Positions 7,683 to 14,567 of a DNA stretch of 64,000 nt are shown piece after piece; position 1 is the stretch's first letter; each line of letters opens with the position of its first letter. The notes beneath the pieces are model-generated. The model was not told the DNA's origin, did not search any database, and was given only the letters and a program-made list of their open reading frames with translations. Both the position numbers and the translations under genes were made by a program. The DNA comes from Lactonifactor sp050944855 (GTDB lineage: Bacteria; Bacillota; Clostridia; Lachnospirales; Lachnospiraceae), in the NCBI GenBank assembly GCA_050944855.1, contig JBMNRU010000012.1, positions 1 to 64,000 on the forward strand, given 5' to 3'.

Positions 7683-9668
7683 ATGGCACAAAAGAAATTG
7701 CGTTGCTATCTCTATACCCGCGTTTCCACACAGATGCAGGTGGACGGATACAGTCTGGATGCACAGCAAGACCGACTGAAAAAAGAGGCAGCTCACCGCA
7801 GTATGCAGGTAGTTGCCACCTTCTCGGATGAGGGAAAATCCGGCAAGAATACCACCGGCAGGCCGCAGTTTCAAGCCATGATGCAACGGATACAGAACAG
7901 CAATGAGGATCATGTTGATTATGTGCTGGTATTCAAGCTGTCCCGGTTTGGCCGGAATGCTGCCGACGTGCTGAACAATTTGCAGATCATGCAGGATTTC
8001 GGTGTCAATCTCATCTGTGTGGAAGATGGGATTGATTCCGCCAGTGCCGCCGGAAAAATCCTCTTTCCTGTTCTTGCCGGTGTCGCTGAGCTGGAGCGCG
8101 AAAACATCCAGGCGCAGACGATGGCGGGCCGCGAACAGAAGGCCCGTGAGGGCGGATGGAACGGCGGTCAAGCTCCATACGGCTATCGTCTTGAAGGTGG
8201 CAGTCTTGTCATCGAAGAATCCGAAGCTGCCCTTGTTCGGTTGATTTTTGAAAAATATGTGCAGTCTGATATGGGCATAAACGGCGTTGCCAAATGGCTG
8301 AATGAAAACGGGTATAGTAAGCAGACCCGTCAAAATGGGATATACAGCCGGATTTCAGCCACTTTCGTGAAGGGTGTATTGGATAACCCGGTCTATTCCG
8401 GAAAAATCGCCTATGGACGCCGGAAAAGTGAGAAAATCGAAGGCACACGCAATGAGTACCATACCGTTAAACAGGCTAAATATGAAATATTTGACGGCAA
8501 ACATGAAGCTATTATCCCGGACGATCTCTGGCAGGCTGCGCAAGTAAAACGGGGGTTGAATGCCTATAAGCGGGAAAAAAGATACAGCCCGGAACATGCT
8601 CACATTCTTTCCGGCCTTATCAAATGCCCTGTGTGTGGTGCGCCTATGTATGGCGTCGTGAACCGGAAGAAGAAAAAAGATGGTTCCGGCGACTTCTACA
8701 CAGATATGTGGTACTATATCTGCAAGAATACCAAAACCGTGAGCGGCCAGCGCTGCACATACACAAAGCATATCCGGCAGGACGATGTGAATGAGCAGGT
8801 GCGCCGCGTAGTACAGGAAGCGCTGCGGAATATGGATTTCACAGCGGACATTATGAAATCAATCGGAACCGACGCCAATCTGGACGCTTTACAGGCGGAA
8901 GCTGATACTCTCACTGCTGCCAAAAAGAAGGAAGAACGCCAGAAGGCCAAACTGCTATCGAAGATTATGGAGCTTGATGCCGACGATGATCTCTACGACA
9001 AAATGTACGATGACCTGCAAGGGCTGCTGCGTCAGCATATGAAGCGCATCACCGAATTGGACAGCAAGATCAATCAGGTGAGTATCGCTATTCAGAACGC
9101 AGGCAGCAAGGCCGCTACGGCTGAGGAAGTATATGCCACCATGCGGATTATCGTGGACATGATGGACATTATGCCGGAGCGTGACGAGCAGGAAATCATG
9201 CACGCATTGCTTGACAGCGTACAGATTTATCCTGAACGGCAACCGAACGGCCTCTGGATCAAGAGCGTTCGTTTCAAAGTTCCCCTTGAATTTGACGGTG
9301 TTTCGTCGCAAGACGTGATTATCGACAATGACGACAATTCCCTACCTAACGCAAGTAATGATGAGACGGTAGTACTTTTGTCCAAACTTAATACCAAGCA
9401 GCATATCGAGGTGGAGTTGAATCTGGACGAGCTGGATTTGACTGATGCGGAGAAGAAAGCTACCTACCAGGAGATCAAGGATTATGTGCTGGAGCATACC
9501 GGCTTGAAAGTCAGCCACCTCTATATCGCCCAGGTCAAACAGAAACACGGCATTATTGAGCGTGAGAACTACAACAAACCGAAGTCCGAAAATACCAGAC
9601 AGCTGAAATGCCCGCCGGAAAAGGAAGCAGCGATCACGGATGCATTGAAATTCTTTGGGATGATATGA
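7683..9668 (+). CDS. Large serine recombinase, fused to an RNA-methyltransferase-like tail
   Basis: The 661-residue integrase begins with the resolvase catalytic domain, Y-T-R-V-S with nucleophile Ser15, then the Recombinase domain, a zinc ribbon (C-P-V-C-G, about 313-318, with later cysteines) and a coiled coil (about 405-475). It should integrate and excise element B. The enzyme proper ends near residue 560. The remaining 100 residues are a tail like the C-terminus of RlmD/RumA-type enzymes, joined at E-T-V-V-L-L. The same arrangement ends the partial recombinase at 3-425. The gene starts directly after the HNH stop codon with no gap. The tail is probably target-gene sequence captured on integration, not part of the enzyme. 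Confidence 0.9.
   Translation: MAQKKLRCYLYTRVSTQMQVDGYSLDAQQDRLKKEAAHRSMQVVATFSDEGKSGKNTTGRPQFQAMMQRIQNSNEDHVDYVLVFKLSRFGRNAADVLNNLQIMQDFGVNLICVEDGIDSASAAGKILFPVLAGVAELERENIQAQTMAGREQKAREGGWNGGQAPYGYRLEGGSLVIEESEAALVRLIFEKYVQSDMGINGVAKWLNENGYSKQTRQNGIYSRISATFVKGVLDNPVYSGKIAYGRRKSEKIEGTRNEYHTVKQAKYEIFDGKHEAIIPDDLWQAAQVKRGLNAYKREKRYSPEHAHILSGLIKCPVCGAPMYGVVNRKKKKDGSGDFYTDMWYYICKNTKTVSGQRCTYTKHIRQDDVNEQVRRVVQEALRNMDFTADIMKSIGTDANLDALQAEADTLTAAKKKEERQKAKLLSKIMELDADDDLYDKMYDDLQGLLRQHMKRITELDSKINQVSIAIQNAGSKAATAEEVYATMRIIVDMMDIMPERDEQEIMHALLDSVQIYPERQPNGLWIKSVRFKVPLEFDGVSSQDVIIDNDDNSLPNASNDETVVLLSKLNTKQHIEVELNLDELDLTDAEKKATYQEIKDYVLEHTGLKVSHLYIAQVKQKHGIIERENYNKPKSENTRQLKCPPEKEAAITDALKFFGMI
9360..9380 (+). 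other. Candidate attachment core (right)
   Basis: These codons read D-E-T-V-V-L-L. GAGACGGT (9363-9370) matches the left core at 120-127. They mark the junction of the recombinase and the RNA-methyltransferase-like tail. The exact crossover bases are not resolved. Confidence 0.5.
9483..9541 (+). repeat. 59-bp perfect direct repeat, copy 2
   Basis: Identical to 240-298. Homologous recombination between the two copies would delete or circularise the intervening 9.2 kb independently of the recombinase. Confidence 0.85.
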
Positions 9669-9697
9669 GCCTTGTTGCGGCAAAGGAGGTTACGAGA

Positions 9698-9946
9698 ATG
9701 GATAAAACGATTTCCTGTGAGTTCAATATGGACACCGCTTGTGTGGAACTGCGTCTTCCGGATGGTACGATGATTGCGATTGATACCATCGCCGTAGAGA
9801 ACGAAGTGACTGACAATATGTATGAACGATCTGAACTGGACTGGCTAATTTTCAATGCTCCGGCTGAGTATGCAGATTTGGTACTGAATGGCGATCCAGT
9901 GAAGTATCTGAAAACCGTAACCATATATAACCCTTTTGAGAACTGA
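9698..9946 (+). CDS. DUF6061-like small protein
   Basis: The 82-residue acidic product has the pattern of a short clostridial family often seen beside integrases: a C-terminal L-D-W-L-I-F-N-A-P motif followed by a Y-A-D-L-V-L motif. The ribosome site AAAGGAGG lies about 9 nt before ATG 9698; longer in-frame starts lie inside the recombinase gene. The function is not known. A decayed relative lies at 14068-14166. A clear terminator follows. Confidence 0.65.
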   Translation: MDKTISCEFNMDTACVELRLPDGTMIAIDTIAVENEVTDNMYERSELDWLIFNAPAEYADLVLNGDPVKYLKTVTIYNPFEN

Positions 9947-9965
9947 CCGTACAACCGTCCGTGGG

Positions 9966-9988
9966 AAAAAGCCTGCGGGCGGCTTTTT
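9966..9988 (+). terminator. Rho-independent terminator
   Basis: AAAAAGCC (9966-9973) pairs with GGCTTTTT (9981-9988) around a 7-nt loop. It separates the element's end from the next cassette. Confidence 0.8.
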
Positions 9989-10036
9989 GAATTCGCAAGA
10001 AGTTGAGAATTTTCATCAAGATATAGATGTGTTTTA

Positions 10037-10065
10037 TTGACTATATGCCCAATTAGATGTATAAT
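10037..10065 (+). promoter_or_regulatory. Promoter of the XRE / zinc-ribbon / SPFH cassette
   Basis: TTGACT (10037-10042) and TATAAT (10060-10065) with a 17-bp spacer, 42 bp before the XRE gene. A near-consensus sigma-A-type promoter. Confidence 0.7.
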
Positions 10066-10107
10066 AATTCCATATGGTTACAGTGATGAATCGAGAAAGA
10101 GTGAATT

Positions 10108-10326
10108 ATGAAAATTAGTTATAAAAAACTGTGGATACGGCTGATTGAAAAGGAAATCTCACCAGCCACACTTCGGAAAGATCTAAACATTGCCACGGGA
10201 ACCATGACGAAATTGAGAAAAAATGAAGAAGTGGCGCTTTCCGTTTTGCTCCGTATCTGCGAGTATCTGGACTGTAATATCGGAGATATTTGCGATGCGG
10301 TAAAAATTGAGAAAGAGTATGAATAA
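10108..10326 (+). CDS. XRE-family helix-turn-helix regulator
   Basis: The 72-residue single-domain product has a Cro/C1-type HTH: a Y-K-K-L-W-I start, T-L-R-K-D-L-N-I recognition region, and the C-terminal C-N-I-G-D-I signature of YozG-type regulators. It should bind DNA as a dimer and probably controls the genes downstream. It resembles the regulator at 49604, which also heads a defence cassette. The start follows an AAAGAGTG site at weak complementarity. Confidence 0.8.
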   Translation: MKISYKKLWIRLIEKEISPATLRKDLNIATGTMTKLRKNEEVALSVLLRICEYLDCNIGDICDAVKIEKEYE

Positions 10327-10351
10327 TCTATTTGCTCTGAGGAGGGAGAAA

Positions 10352-11788
10352 ATGAGGTATTGTTCAAACTGTGGCCAGAAGGTAAACGATGGAGCAAAGT
10401 TCTGTTCGAATTGTGGTGCTGCCATCGTTATATTTTCTGAAAACACACAATCTCAAAGAAAAGCGGCGTATGATGGTGTGATACATAAGTGCCCAAACTG
10501 TGGGGAAATATTAAACTCTTTCACATCACAATGTCCTGCCTGTGGATATGAACTGCGTGGGACAACTGCCTCTAATTCTGTAAAAGAATTGTATAGAAAT
10601 ATTCAAACAGCAAAAAGCGATAGTGAAGTCGTTCGATTGATCAAAGTGTTCCCGGTTCCAAACAACAAAGAAGATATTCTCGAATTTATGGTTTTAGCAT
10701 CATCAAATTTCAATGAAGAAACTTACATTGAACATATGGGCGAGGAGAACATATCGGCTGCGTGGTTTTCAAAAATCGAGCAATGTCATAAAAAGGCAAC
10801 TCTGTCTTTAAGTAACGAGGATATGCTTAAAGTCAACGAAATATATAGTGCCATAACCGGACGGGTTGCTGCTGCAAAGAAAAAATCGAGTCAGAAACGT
10901 ATGTCACAACAATCGGAAGTAACTGCAAGAGAATTCAAGAAAAGTAAATTTAGAGTTGTTCTTGTGGTCTTTTCAGTTATTTCAGTACTATTTTCCGTTC
11001 TTGCATTTCAAAATGGCAGGATACTGGCGAGTTTGATCTCTGCGCTTATGGTAATTTTGTTTTTGACGGCTTTTTTGATGGGTAGCGGTGTAATTAACGA
11101 GCGAGTAAGAAATTTCCGATTGGTGCCAGCAATACTTGCGTTTTTGTTGTTTGTTCCGTATTTTTCATTGTCATCTAATCATGATAAGCAACTTCTCGAC
11201 GCAGGCTATTACACAAACTGGGAAGATATTATGCTGAACGAATATGTTCCCGAACCAATAATGACTTCGGCAAAAGTAATGACAAACTCAAGCGAGGGAT
11301 TTTATATTTATGACGTTGAATGCTCTCAAAGCGATTATTATGATTACGTAAATGCTTGCAAGGAATTTGGGTACAACTACGAAATTATTAAAGAGGATGA
11401 GACATCTTTTGAGGCATACAATAAAGACGGTTATCAGATAGTAGCCAACTATATAATATCTCTCACTATTGAAGTAAATGCACCAATGAAAATGAGCCAA
11501 ATAGAATGGCCAAGTAGCAATATTGCAGAACTTATTCCTCAGCCTAAATCGCTATATGGTAAAATCGAATGGGAACATGACTATGGTTTTGTAATTTATA
11601 TAGGGAACACAACCTTATCCGATTATGAAGAGTATGTTAATTCGGTATATAACAGCGGATTTAATATAGATTATAGCAAAGGTGACACATATTTTTTGGC
11701 CCACAATGCAGATGGCTATCGTGTTAGCATTGACTATGAAGGTTTTAACACTATGTTTGTACGTATCGATGAGCCCGATGAAGAGTAG
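10352..11788 (+). CDS. Double zinc-ribbon membrane protein with DUF6591-like repeats
   Basis: The 478-residue product starts with two zinc ribbons (Y-C-S-N-C-G ... F-C-S-N-C-G, residues about 3-24, and C-P-N-C-G ... C-P-A-C-G, about 48-67). A helical region follows, then three hydrophobic segments at about 207-280 that should span the membrane. The C-terminal part contains two related 70-residue repeats (Y-x-D-Y-V-N-A and Y-E-E-Y-V-N-S cores), like DUF6591, probably outside the membrane. ATG 10352 has GGAGGGAG upstream; the in-frame ATG at 10307 lies within the XRE gene. Together with the SPFH gene it suggests a membrane-associated complex. No enzymatic motif is visible. Confidence 0.7.
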   Translation: MRYCSNCGQKVNDGAKFCSNCGAAIVIFSENTQSQRKAAYDGVIHKCPNCGEILNSFTSQCPACGYELRGTTASNSVKELYRNIQTAKSDSEVVRLIKVFPVPNNKEDILEFMVLASSNFNEETYIEHMGEENISAAWFSKIEQCHKKATLSLSNEDMLKVNEIYSAITGRVAAAKKKSSQKRMSQQSEVTAREFKKSKFRVVLVVFSVISVLFSVLAFQNGRILASLISALMVILFLTAFLMGSGVINERVRNFRLVPAILAFLLFVPYFSLSSNHDKQLLDAGYYTNWEDIMLNEYVPEPIMTSAKVMTNSSEGFYIYDVECSQSDYYDYVNACKEFGYNYEIIKEDETSFEAYNKDGYQIVANYIISLTIEVNAPMKMSQIEWPSSNIAELIPQPKSLYGKIEWEHDYGFVIYIGNTTLSDYEEYVNSVYNSGFNIDYSKGDTYFLAHNADGYRVSIDYEGFNTMFVRIDEPDEE

Positions 11789-11813
11789 TGCAAAGTAGTA
11801 TATGGAGGTAAAT

Positions 11814-13142
11814 ATGGGAATTTTTAAAAAGCAGTCGGCCGGTGGCTTTATGGATGAAATCCGTTGTGACGATCCGTCCTATCTTATCTGGAAATGGCAT
11901 CCAGCTGGATCACAACCTGGAAATAACAATCGAGAAAACGCCATTCGGTGGGGTTCTTCGCTTCGGGTGAAGGATGGTGAAGTCGCAGTCTTTGTATATA
12001 ACCAGAAGAACGGTGTGATGCAGGACTACATAGAGGGACCTTATGATGAAATTATCAGAACGGAAAACCTCCCGATTTTAGCAAGCATAATTGGCCTGGC
12101 CTATGATGGCGGTACATCATTTCAGTCAGAAGTTTATTTCATTAACCTTGCCCATATTATTCAAGTAAAATTTGGTGTGCCATTTTTCGATGTGTATGAT
12201 CCAAGGTTTGCCGACTTTGGCGTTCCCCTTGCTGTCAGGGGCACTATCAGTTTTCAAATTCAGGACTACCGGGAGTTCATCAAGCTAAATCGGCTGAGCA
12301 CCTTCCGCCTGGAGGATTTTCAAAAACAAATTCGAGATGCAGTATGCCGCTATGTGAAGGATGCAATCGCCAACGCCCCCGCGGCCAATAACATTCCTGT
12401 CATTCAGATCGAAACCAAGACGGCGCAGATCAACGATGCGGTGGAATATGATATCGGTGAGCGGCTGAAAGAAAATTTTGGCGTTTTGGTATCTGGCGTG
12501 GATATCGGAGCCATTGAGATCGACAAGACCAGTGAGGGCTACCGTCAGTTGATGGCCATAACCAAGGACATCGCCACAACAAGGGTCGAGGCCGAGACGC
12601 AGGATTGCGTGGAACGTCTGCGTATCCAGCGGGAAGAAGGCCAGTACGCCATGCACAAGCAGACGCAGACCGCTAACATCGGTGCATTTCGGGTGGAAAA
12701 GCAGGCTGAGGTCGGCGTGGCCGGGGCGCAAGCCCTGGGTCAGATGGGAGTCAACGGCGCTGGCGATATCAACTTGGGTAGCGGTGGAGATAGTACTGGT
12801 TTTAATATGGCGGCTATGATAGCAAGTATGGCTGTCGGAGGAGCGGTAGGCCAGAATATCGCCGGAGCCATGAATAATATGATGGGCGGCATCAATCAGC
12901 AGGCAGCCACCGGCGCTGTTCCCCCACCCATTCCTGCTGTGGCATATTATGTAGCGGTCAACGGACAAGCCGCCGGCCCTTTTGATGTGTCCACTCTTTC
13001 CCAAATGGCTGTAAGCGGGCAACTCACCGCTGACTGTTTAGTATGGAAAAGCGGAATGGCACAGTGGGCCAAGGCCGGAACGGTGGATGATTTGAAGAGC
13101 TTGTTTGCTAATGTTATGCCTCCTATCCCACCGCAGGGATAA
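11814..13142 (+). CDS. SPFH-domain protein with C-terminal GYF_2 domain
   Basis: The 442-residue product resembles the YdjI / virion-core-like SPFH group. The N-terminal half is an SPFH (band 7) domain, including A-V-R-G-T-I-S-F-Q and F-R-L-E-D-F-Q. The middle (about 255-370) is helical then glycine- and methionine-rich. The last 55 residues form a GYF_2 (DUF4339) module, with Y-Y-V-A-V-N-G and W-K-S-G-M-A-Q-W. SPFH proteins form ring assemblies on membranes, and GYF_2 mediates protein contacts. The true start is ATG 11814, since the ATG at 11802 forms part of the GGAGGT ribosome site. It is co-transcribed with the zinc-ribbon gene. A role in membrane integrity or defence is inference. Confidence 0.75.
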   Translation: MGIFKKQSAGGFMDEIRCDDPSYLIWKWHPAGSQPGNNNRENAIRWGSSLRVKDGEVAVFVYNQKNGVMQDYIEGPYDEIIRTENLPILASIIGLAYDGGTSFQSEVYFINLAHIIQVKFGVPFFDVYDPRFADFGVPLAVRGTISFQIQDYREFIKLNRLSTFRLEDFQKQIRDAVCRYVKDAIANAPAANNIPVIQIETKTAQINDAVEYDIGERLKENFGVLVSGVDIGAIEIDKTSEGYRQLMAITKDIATTRVEAETQDCVERLRIQREEGQYAMHKQTQTANIGAFRVEKQAEVGVAGAQALGQMGVNGAGDINLGSGGDSTGFNMAAMIASMAVGGAVGQNIAGAMNNMMGGINQQAATGAVPPPIPAVAYYVAVNGQAAGPFDVSTLSQMAVSGQLTADCLVWKSGMAQWAKAGTVDDLKSLFANVMPPIPPQG

Positions 13143-13166
13143 ATATATCTAAGGAGAATAATTAAG

Positions 13167-13478
13167 ATGGCACAGAATTGGGATTATGCCGAATTATCAA
13201 AAGCAGCAAAAGCGGCAGGCGGACCAGAAAAATATGTTGATATGTTAGAACAAGCTAGCCGTAATGCTGGCAAAATGGAAATGCTTCCTTGGGTGGGTGT
13301 AGCTGTCGCAGGAGCTTCGTTACTTACTGTAGCAGCTATTAAAATCGTTGATTATTTCAAATCAAAAAAGCATCAAAACCAAGAGAAAATTGAAAAAGCA
13401 AAGCAAGAAATAATGGAGGGTATCAAGGTCTATGATGCTGAACACAACACTTCAGAAAATGATGTGACCGTAAAATAG
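13167..13478 (+). CDS. Small single-pass membrane protein
   Basis: The 103-residue product has an amphipathic N-terminus, one hydrophobic helix (about 38-64, L-P-W-V-G-V-A-V-A) and a basic, lysine-rich C-terminal coiled coil. AAGGAG precedes the ATG. It follows the SPFH gene by 24 bp and is probably its operon partner. No family recognised. Confidence 0.65.
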   Translation: MAQNWDYAELSKAAKAAGGPEKYVDMLEQASRNAGKMEMLPWVGVAVAGASLLTVAAIKIVDYFKSKKHQNQEKIEKAKQEIMEGIKVYDAEHNTSENDVTVK

Positions 13479-13542
13479 TTTGAAACAGCGGGGGGAGTTT
13501 GGGCTCTCGTTTCGACTGTTGTTATCCGTGCTTACCAGTGAA

Positions 13543-13592
13543 AAAATCCCGCAGAGTTCATCCCTATTACCGGATGAATTCTGTGGGATTTT
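13543..13592 (+). terminator. 21-bp-stem terminator
   Basis: AAAATCCCGCAGAGTTCATCC (13543-13563) pairs, with two G-T wobbles, with 13572-13592 around an 8-nt loop, ending in TTTT. It closes the XRE-SPFH cassette. The stretch 13479-14282 has no intact gene; it holds this terminator, an oriT-like site, a long palindrome and a gene remnant. Confidence 0.75.
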
Positions 13593-13723
13593 GTGTTTTC
13601 GGAGCGTGGGCATACACAAGCTGGGGCAGGTTTGTATATCACAGCTGACGAAAATAGGGGTGTTCAGAGGGGGTAGAGTTCCCCTTTGACCGGAAGAATC
13701 CAAAGAAACCAGCGGTTGCGTGG

Positions 13724-13776
13724 CACACGATTTTCCAAGAGCAAGCTGCTCGTGAAAGTCTAGTGTGTTATACCTT
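13724..13776 (+). other. Orphan pMV158-like (MOBV) oriT
   Basis: TAGTGTG-TTATAC (13761-13773) matches the nick region known for pMV158/pUB110-type oriTs, where cutting falls between TAGTGTG and TTA. Immediately upstream are the expected inverted repeats: CACACGATTTTC (13724-13735) against GAAAGTCTAGTGTG (13754-13767, imperfect), and an inner GAGCA/TGCTC hairpin (13739-13751). No relaxase gene is adjacent; the nearest MOBV-type gene is 9 kb away at 3672. It could be acted on in trans. Confidence 0.6.
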
Positions 13777-13883
13777 TGCTTCATGACAATATGAAATGTT
13801 GTGTGCTGACATCGGAAAGGGGCTGGTGGTGACATCTGCAACACAGGTCAGTTGACAATAGACAGACCTTTTTAGCAGTAGTA

Positions 13884-13949
13884 GGACAGGCGGATTTTGT
13901 GCGGGTACGGACAAAATTAGGATTTTTCCAAAAGTAAATCCGCCTGTCC
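13884..13949. repeat. 14-bp perfect inverted repeat, 66 bp overall
   Basis: GGACAGGCGGATTT (13884-13897) is mirrored exactly at 13936-13949 with a 38-nt loop. It lies about 110 bp past the oriT-like site. A single-strand origin, a small mobile repeat or a terminator are all possible. Confidence 0.65.
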
Positions 13950-14067
13950 AGAAAAGGAAGCAGAGGTATATCAAAACCCACGTTCCGCCGCAGCGACAGC
14001 CCTCTGTTAATCCATTTTTGATTTCTTCCGGTTATACAGATTCTTGCACTGTGCACTGCAAAAAGCA

Positions 14068-14166
14068 GAGTCGGACTGGCTGATCTACAATGCCCCGCTG
14101 GACTATGCTGAGCGGATTTTGAATGGTGATTTGGAAATGCATGGCAGAGAAAAATTGTTAGACTAA
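14068..14166 (+). pseudogene. Remnant of a DUF6061-like gene (C-terminal part)
   Basis: The codons read E-S-D-W-L-I-Y-N-A-P-L-D-Y-A and run to TAA at 14164. They match the C-terminal motif of the intact gene at 9698-9946 (L-D-W-L-I-F-N-A-P). No start codon or N-terminal half is present, so it is a fragment left by deletion or recombination. Confidence 0.7.
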
Positions 14167-14249
14167 CAGTAAATAAAATCTGCTAGAAGCAGCCTCCCAA
14201 AGATGTGCTACTGGTAGATTTTTTGTCTCTTTCGATAATTGGTATAGAG

Positions 14250-14278
14250 TTGAGTTCTTTACGATAATGTGATAAAAT
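14250..14278 (+). promoter_or_regulatory. Promoter of the type I restriction locus
   Basis: TTGAGT (14250-14255) and TAAAAT (14273-14278) with a 17-bp spacer, just before the broken XRE gene. Confidence 0.6.
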
Positions 14279-14282
14279 AAAC

Positions 14283-14523
14283 GTGACTATATATCGTGTT
14301 GAAGACTCTAAAATAACGATTTGTTATGACCGATTATCCCATCTGATGATAGACAAAAAGATGAGCAATGTTCAGCTAAAAGAAAAGGCCGGTTTTAGTG
14401 CGAATATTATCGCCTGTCAGAGAAATGAGTATGTTTCCGATGGAAGTATTGAGCCTATTTGCCGTGTGAAAAAGGTGAGGAATGGATGATATTCTGAAAT
14501 TTGTTCCGGAGGAAAATAAGTAA
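14283..14523 (+). pseudogene. Frameshifted XRE-family regulator
   Basis: The first part encodes a YozG-like HTH (Y-D-R-L-S-H-L-M, L-K-E-K-A-G-F-S). The frame runs to a premature stop at about 14487-14489, while the expected C-terminus (M-D-D-I-L-K-F-V-P-E-E-N-K, stop at 14521) continues in another frame from 14473. Family members continue without a break at this point, so at least one indel near 14440-14475 is likely. It heads the hsdR operon, so loss of this regulator could alter expression. The start codon is an early ATG-less region or the GTG at 14283; the N-terminus is uncertain. Confidence 0.65.
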
Positions 14524-14567
14524 GAATTTTGACGAAGTAGTTAGATATTTGAGGGTGGTGAGCCGTC

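Larger units (their letters stand above)
117..9380 (+). mobile_element. Integrative mobilizable element (element B), inferred ends
   Basis: The segment carries a replication origin and Rep, a MOBV-type relaxase, a ribbon-helix-helix protein, a methyltransferase-nuclease pair and a serine recombinase, all on the plus strand. Both ends lie in the same codons of an RNA-methyltransferase-like tail (GAGACGGT at 120-127 and 9363-9370). The inference is that the element entered at this site, brought a replacement tail on its left end, and pushed the older tail to its right, where it is now fused in frame to its own recombinase. The ends are inferred from the paired cores; no excision product can be seen. 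Confidence 0.55.

Noticed and set aside
13452..14056. Several overlapping open frames in the oriT debris
   Set aside because: No ribosome sites; they coincide with the terminator, oriT and palindrome.
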